From the NCBI GenBank assembly GCA_903885415.1, contig CAISIP010000647.1, positions 1-14,097 on the forward strand: 14,097 nucleotides of DNA, given 5' to 3'. The translations under genes and the position numbers were made by a program. The stretch comes from an uncultured beta proteobacterium (GTDB lineage Bacteria; Pseudomonadota; Gammaproteobacteria; Burkholderiales; Burkholderiaceae_C). This document shows, piece after piece, positions 1 to 6,304 of this stretch; the stretch's first letter is position 1, and every line of letters begins with the position of its first letter. The notes below the pieces were generated by a model, which made no database searches, was not told the DNA's origin, and saw nothing but the letters and a program-made list of their open reading frames with translations.

Positions 1-342
1 CGCCGCCGCCGGCGCCACCGCCAGGCCGCCGAGCTGGCAGGCGATCAGCAGGTTTTCGGTGGCGTTCAGGTCGTCCTTGAGCGCCGCAGCGTGGCCCAGG
101 TAGACCAGCTCGCGGCCAAAGTCCTCGGCCAGATCGGCGATGGACTCGCCGCGCCACAAGATGCGGCCCTGCGCCGGCGGCAGCAATCCGCACAGCATGC
201 GCAGCAGGCTGGTCTTGCCGGCGCCGTTGGCGCCCTGCACCCGCAACAACTGGCCGGCGGCGACGGCGCAGTCGAGCCCCGTAAACAGGGTGCGGCCGCC
301 GCGCACGCAGGCGACCGCGCGCAACTCAAGCAGCGGCGCCAT
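1..342 (-). CDS. ccmA: Haem exporter ATP-binding subunit CcmA, N-terminal part, cut by window edge
   Basis: ABC-transporter ATPase of the cytochrome c maturation (System I) CcmABCD complex, which works at the cytoplasmic membrane in loading haem onto CcmE. The 114 visible codons read without a stop from an ATG at 340-342 and run off the left edge. They begin MAPLLELRAVACVRGGRTLF and contain a Walker A motif, GANGAGKTS, near residues 37-45, followed by LLRMLCGLLPP. The stretch YLGHAAALKDDLNATENL is typical of CcmA (compare the YIGH...L.A.ENL block of the family) and separates it from generic ABC ATPases. Signature and Walker B motifs lie outside the window. A GTG immediately precedes the ATG and is an alternative start. 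No strong Shine-Dalgarno is visible. ccmB would be expected just beyond the left edge. Assignment to CcmA is inferred from this fragment. Confidence 0.85.
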   Translation of the reverse strand, partial: MAPLLELRAVACVRGGRTLFTGLDCAVAAGQLLRVQGANGAGKTSLLRMLCGLLPPAQGRILWRGESIADLAEDFGRELVYLGHAAALKDDLNATENLLIACQLGGLAVAPAAA

Positions 343-410
343 CACAGCTCGCGAGCAGCCCGCGCACGGCACCAGCGCCGCGCGCCAGTGCGCCCGGGTA
401 CGGACAGGTA

Positions 411-436
411 GGCAGGGTGGGCAGGGTGGGGCCGGG
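411..436 (+). repeat. Tandem 9-base repeat forming a canonical G-quadruplex motif
   Basis: Two head-to-tail copies of GGCAGGGTG run into GGGGCCGGG. The G runs at 415-417, 419-421, 424-426, 428-431 and 434-436 give five tracts of three or more G with loops of one or two bases, which meets the usual G3+ N1-7 quadruplex pattern. It is on the plus strand, the template strand for ccmA transcription. Fold formation is inference. Confidence 0.55.
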
Positions 437-449
437 TTTCACGCTGCGC

Positions 450-455
450 ATTATC
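450..455 (-). promoter_or_regulatory. Candidate -10 element upstream of ccmA
   Basis: Minus-strand GATAAT matches the sigma-70 -10 consensus at five of six positions and sits about 107 bases before the ccmA ATG. I find no convincing -35 hexamer at 16-19 bases. If used, the G-rich tandem repeat would lie inside the transcribed leader as its C-rich complement. Confidence 0.25.
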
Positions 456-488
456 CGTTGCCGCTTGCGCGCCGATGCGCCGAGGCGC

Positions 489-2051
489 TCAGTCGCGCCT
501 GCGGCTGCGGTCTTCGACGCCGTTGGGGCCGTTGTGCAGGTTGCTCAGCACATGCTCCTGGTGCAGCATGCGCCAGGACAGCATGCTCTGCGCCATCTGC
601 AGCAGCACCTCGCGGTGCGCCGCATCGCCCGCCAGGTCGTTCATCTCCCAGGGGTCCTTGTGCAGGTCAAACAGCAGCGGCGCGAGCGCGGCGAAGTGCA
701 CATATTTCCAGCGCTCGCCGCGGACGATGGCGAGCTGGCATTCGTCGGGCTCGAGCCCGAGCGCGTCCTGGGCGTCGAAGCTGCCGTAGGGGCCGGCGCG
801 AAAGTCGAGCTCCATATGCGCCTGCGTGCGCCAGCGCCCCGGGGTGCGCCCCTGCACAAAGGCCATCAGCGAGCGCCCGTCGCACTGCGCCGGTATGCCG
901 GCGCCGAGCCAGTCGAGGAAGGTCGGCATCAGGTCGACCGACTCGGTGAAGGCGTCGATCTGGCGCCCGCGACCCGCGTCGGCCGCCGGGCGCGGGTCGC
1001 GGATCACCAGCGGAATATGAAAGCTCTGGTCGAAATACAACTCCTTGCCCCAGCCGTAATGGTCGCCGCCCATTTCGCCGTGGTCGCAGCTAAAGACGAT
1101 CAGCGTGCTGTCGTATTCGCCGCTGGCCCGCAGGTGCGCGACGATGCGCCCGACCGCGTCGTCGACTTCGCTGGCCATGCCGTAGTAGCAGGCGCGCATC
1201 TGGCGCAGCTCGAGCTCGGGCATGTCGATCAGATGGTTCGGGTTGTGCTCGTCGTACTGGTTGCGCCGCCCCAGGCACTGGATCCACTGCGCCAGGTGCG
1301 GGTGCTGCGCGGCCTCCAGCTCGGGCGTGGCCTTGCGCCGGGGCATCGGCACCTGCGCCGGGTCGTACATGGCGTTGTAGGGCTCGGGCGCTATCACCGG
1401 CGGATGCGGACGCAAAAAGACGCAGTGCATGAACCAGTCCTGCTGGCGATGCTCGTCGAGCCAGTCGATGACGCGCCGGGCCATGAAGCGGGTGTCGCTG
1501 TCCTCGCTGCGGTACAGGGCCGGAATGAAGCGGTGACCGCGCCCGGGCGGCAGATCGAAGCCGGCCCGGGGCTGGTAGACGTCCTTGCGCCCGCCAAAGA
1601 CATAGCCCTTGGCGCGCAGCTCGGCCATCCAGTCGGCCATGGTGTCGGGGAACAGGCTGGCGACGGTGTAACCCGGCAGCGGCCCCTCGTAGGTGCGCAG
1701 CGCCGGGTCGTCGGGCGCGAGTCCGCGCGGGTCGGCGCTGGTGTCGGTGTAGCCCAGCAGCGTCGGATCGAGCCCGAGCTTGCGCACCTCGTGCGCGATG
1801 TTGGTGTGGCGCCGGTCCAGCGGCGTTCCGTTGCGCCCGCTGCGATGGTTCATCAGGTACAGGCCGGTCTGCATGCTGGCGCGCGACGGCCCGCACGGCG
1901 AGGTCACCGCGTAGTGCCGCCGGAACAGGACGCCGTCGGCTGCCAGCGCGTCGATGTGCGGCGTGCGGATCACCGGGTGCCCGACCGCCGACAGGCAGTC
2001 GCCGCGCCACTGGTCGGCGGAAATGAACAGGACTTTGCGCGGCCCGGTCAT
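489..2051 (-). CDS. Sulfatase / phosphonate monoester hydrolase-like enzyme (alkaline phosphatase superfamily)
   Basis: Predicted 520-residue hydrolase of sulfate, phosphate-diester or phosphonate-monoester substrates. The start MTGPRKVLFISADQWRGD is chosen because it gives the standard family N-terminus and overlaps the gph stop by ATGA (2048-2051). Visible active-site elements are the metal-binding ADQ (D13), the sulfatase signature CGPSR at 53-57 with Cys53 as the expected formylglycine precursor, and D323-H324 in SCDHGEMGGDHYGWGK. The ADQWRGD opening, the DHGE..GDH..GK block and the C-terminal WKYVHF...LLFDLHKDP block resemble Rhizobium and Burkholderia phosphonate monoester hydrolases more than classical arylsulfatases. 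No signal peptide is seen, so it is probably cytoplasmic. Activity depends on a formylglycine-generating enzyme elsewhere. Substrate is not decidable from sequence: arylsulfatase or choline-sulfatase-like activity remains possible. Translational coupling to gph is inferred from the overlap. Confidence 0.85.
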   Translation of the reverse strand: MTGPRKVLFISADQWRGDCLSAVGHPVIRTPHIDALAADGVLFRRHYAVTSPCGPSRASMQTGLYLMNHRSGRNGTPLDRRHTNIAHEVRKLGLDPTLLGYTDTSADPRGLAPDDPALRTYEGPLPGYTVASLFPDTMADWMAELRAKGYVFGGRKDVYQPRAGFDLPPGRGHRFIPALYRSEDSDTRFMARRVIDWLDEHRQQDWFMHCVFLRPHPPVIAPEPYNAMYDPAQVPMPRRKATPELEAAQHPHLAQWIQCLGRRNQYDEHNPNHLIDMPELELRQMRACYYGMASEVDDAVGRIVAHLRASGEYDSTLIVFSCDHGEMGGDHYGWGKELYFDQSFHIPLVIRDPRPAADAGRGRQIDAFTESVDLMPTFLDWLGAGIPAQCDGRSLMAFVQGRTPGRWRTQAHMELDFRAGPYGSFDAQDALGLEPDECQLAIVRGERWKYVHFAALAPLLFDLHKDPWEMNDLAGDAAHREVLLQMAQSMLSWRMLHQEHVLSNLHNGPNGVEDRSRRRD

Positions 2052-2776
2052 CCGCCGCCTCCCTGCGGCGCGATCAGCGCGGCGAAGTCGGCGATCACCC
2101 GGTCGGGTCCGCAGGCCGCGATCGGCTGGCCCATGTTGTAGCCGTAGGGCAGCGCCCATACCCGCACGCCGGCGTTGCGCGCGGTGGCGACGTCGATGGA
2201 CGAATCGCCGATGAACAGCGCGCGTTCGGGCGCCACCCCGAAATGGCGCAGGCAGTGCAGGATGCCGTCGGGCGCGGGTTTCTTGCGCGCCAGCGTGTCG
2301 CCGCTGATGACCTGCGCGAACAGCGCGCCCAGCCCGTGGTGGGCCAGCAGCCGCGCGGTGAACTGGCCCGGCTTGTTGGTCACCACCGCGAGCGCGACGC
2401 CGTCGGCGTGCAACTGCAGCAGCACCTCGCGCACCCGCGGGTACAGCCGGCTGCTGCTTCCCAGATGCCGCTGGTAATGCTGCTCGAGGTCGCGCACCGC
2501 GGGCGCGAGCGCGCTGGAGCCGCGCACGGCGTCGGCGCTGCGGCCGGTGGCCTGGGCCATCGCCTGCACCAGCAGCTCGTGTATTCCCTGTCCGATCCAG
2601 TCGGCCACGCAGGCCAGGCTGACCGCCTGCAGGCCGCGCCCGGCCAGCGTGTCGTTGAGCGCGGCGTGGAGTTCCGGCGCCGTCTCGATCAGCGTTCCGT
2701 CGAGGTCGAACATCATCAGGTCCGCCAGGCCTCGGGCGCCGCGCTGCGAACCGCTATCGGCTTGCTGGGTGTGCAT
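2048..2776 (-). CDS. gph: Phosphoglycolate phosphatase (HAD superfamily)
   Basis: HAD-family hydrolase of 242 residues, best matched to Gph, which dephosphorylates the 2-phosphoglycolate formed by DNA repair and oxygenase side reactions. The four HAD motifs are in order: FDLDGTL with D24 (nucleophile) and D26, VVTNKPG with T133-N134, K166 in RKKPAPDG, and GDSSIDV with D191 and D195. A helical cap domain of the Gph type lies between motifs I and II. The frame supports the ATG at 2774-2776, but the first 20 residues look like a poorly conserved extension and there is only a weak GGGG upstream; starting at M21 or M22 would leave almost no lead-in to motif I. It is divergent from ssb, and its stop overlaps the sulfatase-like start, so the two are probably cotranscribed. 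Other HAD phosphatases cannot be excluded. Confidence 0.85.
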   Translation of the reverse strand: MHTQQADSGSQRGARGLADLMMFDLDGTLIETAPELHAALNDTLAGRGLQAVSLACVADWIGQGIHELLVQAMAQATGRSADAVRGSSALAPAVRDLEQHYQRHLGSSSRLYPRVREVLLQLHADGVALAVVTNKPGQFTARLLAHHGLGALFAQVISGDTLARKKPAPDGILHCLRHFGVAPERALFIGDSSIDVATARNAGVRVWALPYGYNMGQPIAACGPDRVIADFAALIAPQGGGG

Positions 2777-2818
2777 CCCCGAATTGTCGCGCGCTCGCGC
2801 AGGCCCCCCGGAAAGCGG

Positions 2819-2824
2819 GATAAT
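2819..2824 (+). promoter_or_regulatory. Candidate -10 element for ssb
   Basis: GATAAT (five of six to consensus) lies 23 bases before the ssb ATG in the 71-base gph/ssb divergent gap. No good -35 hexamer is seen at normal spacing. This would give a leader of roughly 15-17 bases that contains the ribosome-binding site. Confidence 0.35.
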
Positions 2825-2837
2825 CGGCCCAACTTTT

Positions 2838-2841
2838 GGAG
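2838..2841 (+). promoter_or_regulatory. Ribosome-binding site fixing the ssb start
   Basis: GGAG ends six bases before the ATG at 2848. An in-frame TTG at 2836 overlaps this site, so the longer reading beginning MEFP is rejected in favour of MASVNKV. Confidence 0.75.
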
Positions 2842-2847
2842 TTCCCC

Positions 2848-3336
2848 ATGGCGTCTGTAAACAAGGTCATCCTGGTTGGCAATTGCGGCCGCGATCCCGA
2901 AATCCGCTACCTGCCGTCGGGCCAGGCGGTGGCCAATGTCACGCTCGCCACCTCGACCCGGCGCAAGGACAAGAACACCGGCGAGTCGGTCGAGGACACG
3001 CAGTGGCACCGTGTTACTTTCTATGACCGGCTGGCCGAAATCGCCGGCGAATATGTCAAGAAGGGACGCCCGATCTATATCGAAGGGCGGATCAAGTACG
3101 GCAAGTTCACCAACAAGGACGGCGTCGAGCAAAACACCTGCGACATCATCGCCACCGAGATGCAACTGCTCGGCGCCCGCGAAGGCATGGGCGGTCCGGG
3201 CGGCGAGGAAGGCGGCTACACCCGACCCGGGCCACCGGCTTCACGCCCCGCAGCGCCACCGGCCAAGGCGCAGGCGGCCGCGCCCAAGAAGCCCGACAGC
3301 GGCTTCAGCGACATGGACGACGACATTCCCTTCTGA
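2848..3336 (+). CDS. ssb: Single-stranded DNA-binding protein SSB
   Basis: Homotetrameric ssDNA-binding protein of replication, recombination and repair, 162 residues. The N-terminal OB fold (about residues 1-110) opens with the classic MASVNKVILVGNCGRDPE and includes TQWHRVTFYDRLAE with W53 and F58 in the DNA-binding face and KKGRPIYIEGRIKYGK. A Gly/Pro/Ala-rich disordered linker (about 112-150) leads to the acidic tip DMDDDIPF, the docking peptide for SSB-interacting proteins such as RecQ, PriA and the polymerase clamp loader. Length is normal for the family. The start is set by GGAG at 2838-2841. It is convergent with mnmA and divergent from gph; the uvrA neighbour common in other proteobacteria is not seen here. 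Confidence 0.97.
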   Translation: MASVNKVILVGNCGRDPEIRYLPSGQAVANVTLATSTRRKDKNTGESVEDTQWHRVTFYDRLAEIAGEYVKKGRPIYIEGRIKYGKFTNKDGVEQNTCDIIATEMQLLGAREGMGGPGGEEGGYTRPGPPASRPAAPPAKAQAAAPKKPDSGFSDMDDDIPF

Positions 3337-3363
3337 GCCCGCGCCGCAGCCTGCGCCCCCGTG

Positions 3364-3378
3364 CCGGCCGCTGGCCGG
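3364..3378. terminator. GC-rich hairpin between convergent ssb and mnmA
   Basis: CCGGCC (3364-3369), loop GCT, GGCCGG (3373-3378): a perfect six-base stem in the 43-base gap between the two convergent stop codons. It has no T-tract in either direction, so a bidirectional terminator role is inferred from position alone. Confidence 0.35.
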
Positions 3379-3379
3379 A

Positions 3380-4516
3380 TCAGTCGCTCAGGCTGGCGCT
3401 GCTGATCACGCCGCCGCCGAGGCAGACCTCGCCGTCGTACAGCACCGCCGACTGGCCCGGCGTCACGGCCCATTGCGGGGCTGAAAAGCCAAGAGAAAAT
3501 GCGTCGCCCGCGCCGGGCGCCTCGGGCAGCGCCAGGCTGCATTCGGCGTCCTGCTGGCGATACCGCGTCTTGGCGGTGAACGCGCCCGGTGGCGGCGCGG
3601 CGCCGCTGACCCAGCTGGCGCCGTCGGCGCACAGCGCGCGGTATTGCAGCCACGGATGCGCATGGCCTTGCACCACCCACAGCGTGTTGCGTTCCATGTC
3701 CTTGCGCGCCACATACCAGGGCAACGCCAGCGCCGGCGCAGCGGCCGATCGCACGCCACCGATGCCCAGGCCCTGGCGCTGGCCAATGGTGTAGAAGCTC
3801 AGGCCCAGGTGCTGCGCCAGCACCCGACCCCGTTCGTCCTGGACCGGCCCCGGCGCGTGGGCGATGTAGCGCTGCAGGAATTCGCGAAAGGGCCGCTCGC
3901 CGATGAAGCAGATGCCGGTCGAATCTTTTTTGGCGGCGTTGGGCAGGCCGATCTCGGCGGCGATGCGGCGCACCTCGGTCTTGCGCATGTCGCCCAGCGG
4001 GAACAGCGTGCGCGACAGCTGCGCCTGGTTGAGCCGGTGCAGGAAGTAGCTCTGGTCCTTGGACGCATCGAGCCCCTTGAGCAGCTGGTAGCGGCCGCTG
4101 CCGGCTTGCATCCGCACCCGCGCATAGTGGCCGGTGGCGATCTTGTCGGCGCCTAGGCGCATCGCATGGTCCAAAAAGGACTTGAACTTGATCTCGGCGT
4201 TGCACAGCACGTCGGGATTCGGCGTGCGGCCGGCCTGGTACTGGTGCAGGAATTCGGCAAACACCCGGTCCTTGTATTCGGCGGCGAAGTTCACATGCTC
4301 GATCTCGATGCCCAGCACGTCGGCCACAGCGGCCGCGTCGACAAAGTCGACCGCCGACGCGCAGTGGGGGTCGCCGGCGCCGGCCGCCGGCGGCTCTTCC
4401 TCCCAGTTTTTCATGAAGATGCCGACGACGTCGAAGCCGCTGCGCTTGAGCAGATAGGCGGCGACGGCGGAGTCGACGCCGCCGCTCAAGCCCACCACAA
4501 TCCTTTGCCTTGTCAT
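3380..4516 (-). CDS. mnmA: tRNA-specific 2-thiouridylase MnmA
   Basis: ATP-dependent enzyme that puts sulfur on C2 of wobble U34 in tRNA-Lys, -Glu and -Gln. The 378 residues show the PP-loop SGGVDS (11-16), NPDVLCNAEIKFK with the first catalytic Cys105, the ATGHYARV block (128-134), KDQSYFL (153-159), and STGICFIGERPFREFL with the second catalytic Cys203. The C-terminal half carries the GQRQGLGIGG and WYVARKD segments of the central and beta-barrel domains. The start MTRQRIVVGLSGGVDS is chosen because the PP-loop is always close to the N-terminus; the frame stays open upstream, but that stretch is antisense to the Nudix gene. No Shine-Dalgarno is seen, and a GATAAT lies only nine bases before the ATG. 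It lies 41 bases downstream of the Nudix gene, the same order as E. coli nudJ-mnmA. Confidence 0.97.
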   Translation of the reverse strand: MTRQRIVVGLSGGVDSAVAAYLLKRSGFDVVGIFMKNWEEEPPAAGAGDPHCASAVDFVDAAAVADVLGIEIEHVNFAAEYKDRVFAEFLHQYQAGRTPNPDVLCNAEIKFKSFLDHAMRLGADKIATGHYARVRMQAGSGRYQLLKGLDASKDQSYFLHRLNQAQLSRTLFPLGDMRKTEVRRIAAEIGLPNAAKKDSTGICFIGERPFREFLQRYIAHAPGPVQDERGRVLAQHLGLSFYTIGQRQGLGIGGVRSAAAPALALPWYVARKDMERNTLWVVQGHAHPWLQYRALCADGASWVSGAAPPPGAFTAKTRYRQQDAECSLALPEAPGAGDAFSLGFSAPQWAVTPGQSAVLYDGEVCLGGGVISSASLSD

Positions 4517-4525
4517 AGGGCGCTG

Positions 4526-4531
4526 ATTATC
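4526..4531 (-). promoter_or_regulatory. Candidate -10 element directly before mnmA
   Basis: Minus-strand GGATAATC in the nudJ-mnmA gap; GATAAT ends nine bases before the mnmA ATG. If functional, transcription would start about two to four bases before the start codon, giving a nearly leaderless mnmA message separate from the nudJ readthrough transcript. No -35 hexamer is recognisable. Confidence 0.3.
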
Positions 4532-4557
4532 CCAGCGCGCAACGCAGCGCCGCGTGC

Positions 4558-5052
4558 CTAGGCGCCGCCAGCAAGACCCAGATCGGTTTGCAGCAGGCCG
4601 ATCGGGTACCGGGCGCCGGCCAGGTAATCCTCCATGCAGCGCAGCAGCAGCGGGCTGCGGTGGCGGTTGGCGCTGGCGCGGATCTCGTCGGCGCTCAGCC
4701 ACAGGGTGCGCACGATACCGTGGTCGAGCCGCTGCCCGGCCAAAAACGCACCGAGCTCGCCGCAAAAGGCAAAGCGCAGGTAGGTGAAGTCCTCGGCCGG
4801 CCGGGTACCCGTCTGGGGGCGCTGCAAGCGCGACAGGTAGACGCCGACGAGCGCAGTCGGCCGGAACTGGTGCGCGGTTTCTTCCAGCGTCTCGCGGGCG
4901 CAGGCGTCGGCCAGCGACTCGCCGGGGTCCAGGTGGCCGGCCGGATTGTTCAGCCGCAGTCCGTCGGCGGTGTGCTCCTCGACCAGCAGGAACCGGCCGG
5001 CGCGCTCGACCACCGCGGCGACGGTGGCGCTGGGTTTCCATCGCTTGTCCAT
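4558..5052 (-). CDS. nudJ: Nudix hydrolase, NudJ-like
   Basis: Nudix-family pyrophosphohydrolase of 164 residues. By gene order and by the NNPAGHLDPGESL sequence it resembles E. coli NudJ (YmfB), which acts on nucleoside di- and triphosphates and thiamine-pathway pyrophosphates. The Nudix box spans 39-61: G39, E45, R53-E54, E57-E58, so the metal-binding glutamates are intact. The box is atypical in three places: T55 where a hydrophobic residue is usual, A60 instead of glycine, H61 instead of a hydrophobic residue. It starts at ATG 5050-5052 with no Shine-Dalgarno; a CATAAT ends only five bases upstream. mnmA follows 41 bases later on the same strand, and pntAA is divergent across a 100-base gap. 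Substrate cannot be read from sequence. Confidence 0.85.
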   Translation of the reverse strand: MDKRWKPSATVAAVVERAGRFLLVEEHTADGLRLNNPAGHLDPGESLADACARETLEETAHQFRPTALVGVYLSRLQRPQTGTRPAEDFTYLRFAFCGELGAFLAGQRLDHGIVRTLWLSADEIRASANRHRSPLLLRCMEDYLAGARYPIGLLQTDLGLAGGA

Positions 5053-5057
5053 AGCCG

Positions 5058-5063
5058 ATTATG
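5058..5063 (-). promoter_or_regulatory. Candidate -10 element abutting the nudJ start
   Basis: Minus-strand CATAAT (five of six to consensus) is followed by CGGCT and then ATG. A start of transcription six or seven bases downstream would fall at or beside the ATG itself, implying a leaderless message. No consensus -35 is seen; instead the perfect inverted repeat 5064-5082 fills the spacer. Confidence 0.35.
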
Positions 5064-5082
5064 CGCAGGCCAGCGGCCTGCG
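5064..5082. repeat. Perfect 8-base inverted repeat upstream of nudJ
   Basis: CGCAGGCC (5064-5071), AGC, GGCCTGCG (5075-5082). It directly abuts the CATAAT element, where a repressor or activator would overlap the polymerase site. It could equally form a hairpin in a pntAA-antisense transcript. Role inferred from position. Confidence 0.45.
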
Positions 5083-5104
5083 GAGCCGGCGCAAAAACCA
5101 TGTA

Positions 5105-5130
5105 AGCTTGGGGAAAGCTTTAACCAAGCT
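5105..5130. repeat. 26-base interrupted palindrome upstream of pntAA
   Basis: Outer arms AGCTTGG (5105-5111) and CCAAGCT (5124-5130) are exact complements; the centre AAAGCTTT (5114-5121) is itself palindromic; only GG (5112-5113) opposite AA (5122-5123) breaks the symmetry. It ends 22 bases before the pntAA start. The size and symmetry fit a dimeric-regulator operator for the transhydrogenase genes, but no known operator is recognised. Confidence 0.5.
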
Positions 5131-5152
5131 CAACTATGACTGGAGCGGATTC

Positions 5153-6280
5153 ATGCTGATTGGCATACCCAGCGAGACGGCAGCCGGCGAGACGCGCGTC
5201 GCCGTGACCGCCGAGACGACCCGCAAGCTCATAGCGATGGGCCATACGGTGCGCGTCCAGTCGGGCGCTGGCGTCGCGGCGAGCCTGACCGACGCAGCCT
5301 ATCAGGCCGCCGGCGCCGAGATCGGTGACGCCGCCGGGGCGCTGGGCTGCGAACTGGTTCTCAAGGTGCGCTGCCCCTCGCAGGCCGAGGTGGCGCTGAT
5401 GCGCACGGGCAGTTGCGTCGTCGGCATGCTCAACCCATTTGACGCGCCGGGCCTGCAGCGGCTCGCCGATGCCGGCCTGACCAGCTTTGCACTCGAGGCC
5501 GCGCCGCGCACGACGCGCGCGCAGAGCATGGACGTGCTGTCGAGCCAGGCCAATATCGCCGGCTACAAGGCGGTGCTGGTAGCCGCCGACCGATACCAGC
5601 GCTTCTTCCCGATGCTGATGACCGCCGCCGGAACCGTGAAGGCGGCGCGGGTGGTGGTGCTCGGTGTCGGCGTGGCCGGCCTGCAGGCCATCGCCACCGC
5701 CAAGCGGCTGGGGGCGGTCATCGAGGCCTCGGATGTGCGGCCCGGCGTCAAGGAGCAGGTCGAGTCGCTCGGCGGCAAGTTCATCGACGTTTCCTACGAC
5801 ACGGCGGAAGAAAAGGAAGCGGCGATGGGCGTCGGCGGCTACGCCCGGCCGATGCCGCAAAGCTGGCTCGACCGCCAGAAGGTCGAGGTCGCCAAGCGGG
5901 TGGCGCAGGCGGATGTGGTGATCGCCACCGCGCTGATACCCGGTCGCGCCGCGCCGACGCTGATCACCGAAGAGATGGTGGCGAGCATGAAGCCGGGTTC
6001 GGTGATCGTCGACCTTGCAGCCGGCAAGGGCCCCGGGACGGGCGGCAATTGCCCGCTGTCGCAGGCCGACCAGACCGTCGTGCGGCACGGCGTGACCATC
6101 GTCGGCGAGACCAACCTGCCGGCGCTGGTGGCGGCCGACGCCTCGTCGCTGTATGCCCGCAATGTGCTGGACTTTCTCAAGCTGATCCTCGCCAAGGACG
6201 GCGCGCTGCACCTGGACCTGGAAGACGACATCGTCGTCGCCTGCCTGATGACGCACGGCGGCGAACTCAAGCGCACCTAA
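5153..6280 (+). CDS. pntAA: NAD(P) transhydrogenase subunit alpha part 1 (domain I)
   Basis: Soluble NAD(H)-binding domain I of proton-translocating transhydrogenase, which uses the proton gradient to drive hydride transfer from NADH to NADP+. The 375 residues start MLIGIPSETAAGETRVAVT, the alanine dehydrogenase/PNT N-terminal pattern. RAQSMDVLSSQANIAGYKAV (about 122-141) is the nucleotide-contacting loop, and VVVLGVGVAGLQAIATAKRL carries the Rossmann GVGVAG at 171-176 with EASDVRPG after it. The C-terminal SYDTAEEKEAAMGVGGYA region is the mobile loop that seals the cofactor. The start is supported by GGAG at 5142-5145, seven bases before the ATG. In enterobacteria this domain is fused to membrane helices; here it is a separate gene, as in Rhodospirillum and many alpha- and betaproteobacteria. 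First gene of pntAA-pntAB-pntB. Confidence 0.96.
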   Translation: MLIGIPSETAAGETRVAVTAETTRKLIAMGHTVRVQSGAGVAASLTDAAYQAAGAEIGDAAGALGCELVLKVRCPSQAEVALMRTGSCVVGMLNPFDAPGLQRLADAGLTSFALEAAPRTTRAQSMDVLSSQANIAGYKAVLVAADRYQRFFPMLMTAAGTVKAARVVVLGVGVAGLQAIATAKRLGAVIEASDVRPGVKEQVESLGGKFIDVSYDTAEEKEAAMGVGGYARPMPQSWLDRQKVEVAKRVAQADVVIATALIPGRAAPTLITEEMVASMKPGSVIVDLAAGKGPGTGGNCPLSQADQTVVRHGVTIVGETNLPALVAADASSLYARNVLDFLKLILAKDGALHLDLEDDIVVACLMTHGGELKRT

Positions 6281-6304
6281 GACCCACCACAGGACCGTAC
6301 CGCC

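Larger units (their letters stand above)
343..488. other. Intergenic spacer with G-rich tandem repeat and a possible ccmA promoter element
   Basis: This 146-base gap separates the sulfatase-like stop from the ccmA start, both on the minus strand. It holds a tandem 9-mer (GGCAGGGTG at 411-419 and 420-428) inside a G-rich block, and a minus-strand GATAAT at 450-455. I see no T-tract terminator for the sulfatase gene. A short GC dyad at 476-487 (GCGCC/GGCGC) has only a two-base loop and is not a believable hairpin. Confidence 0.6.
5053..5152. promoter_or_regulatory. Divergent control region between nudJ and pntAA
   Basis: This 100-base gap contains a CATAAT (minus, 5058-5063) five bases from the nudJ start, a perfect 8-base inverted repeat at 5064-5082, a 26-base interrupted palindrome at 5105-5130 that is AT-rich against its surroundings, and the pntAA ribosome-binding site GGAG at 5142-5145. 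A TTGGGG (5108-5113) with AACTAT (5132-5137) at 18 bases is only a weak sigma-70-like pair for pnt. Confidence 0.5.

Noticed and set aside
417..2141. Long plus-strand open frame opposite the sulfatase-like gene
   Set aside because: It has no recognisable domain, no ribosome-binding site, and is the expected antisense product of third-position GC bias; the minus-strand frame has clear catalytic motifs.
2052..2159. 36-residue N-terminal extension of the sulfatase-like protein
   Set aside because: The extra residues are Arg-rich, overlap gph in another frame and precede a normal family start that has an ATGA overlap with gph.
4517..5101. 195-residue N-terminal extension of mnmA in the same frame
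   Set aside because: It would run antisense-in-frame through the Nudix gene and put the PP-loop near residue 206; MnmA has it within the first 20 residues.
5104..5121. Two AAGCTT hexamers suggesting a cloning scar
   Set aside because: Both are part of one extended palindrome and flanking sequence is continuous genomic context; nothing else vector-like is present.
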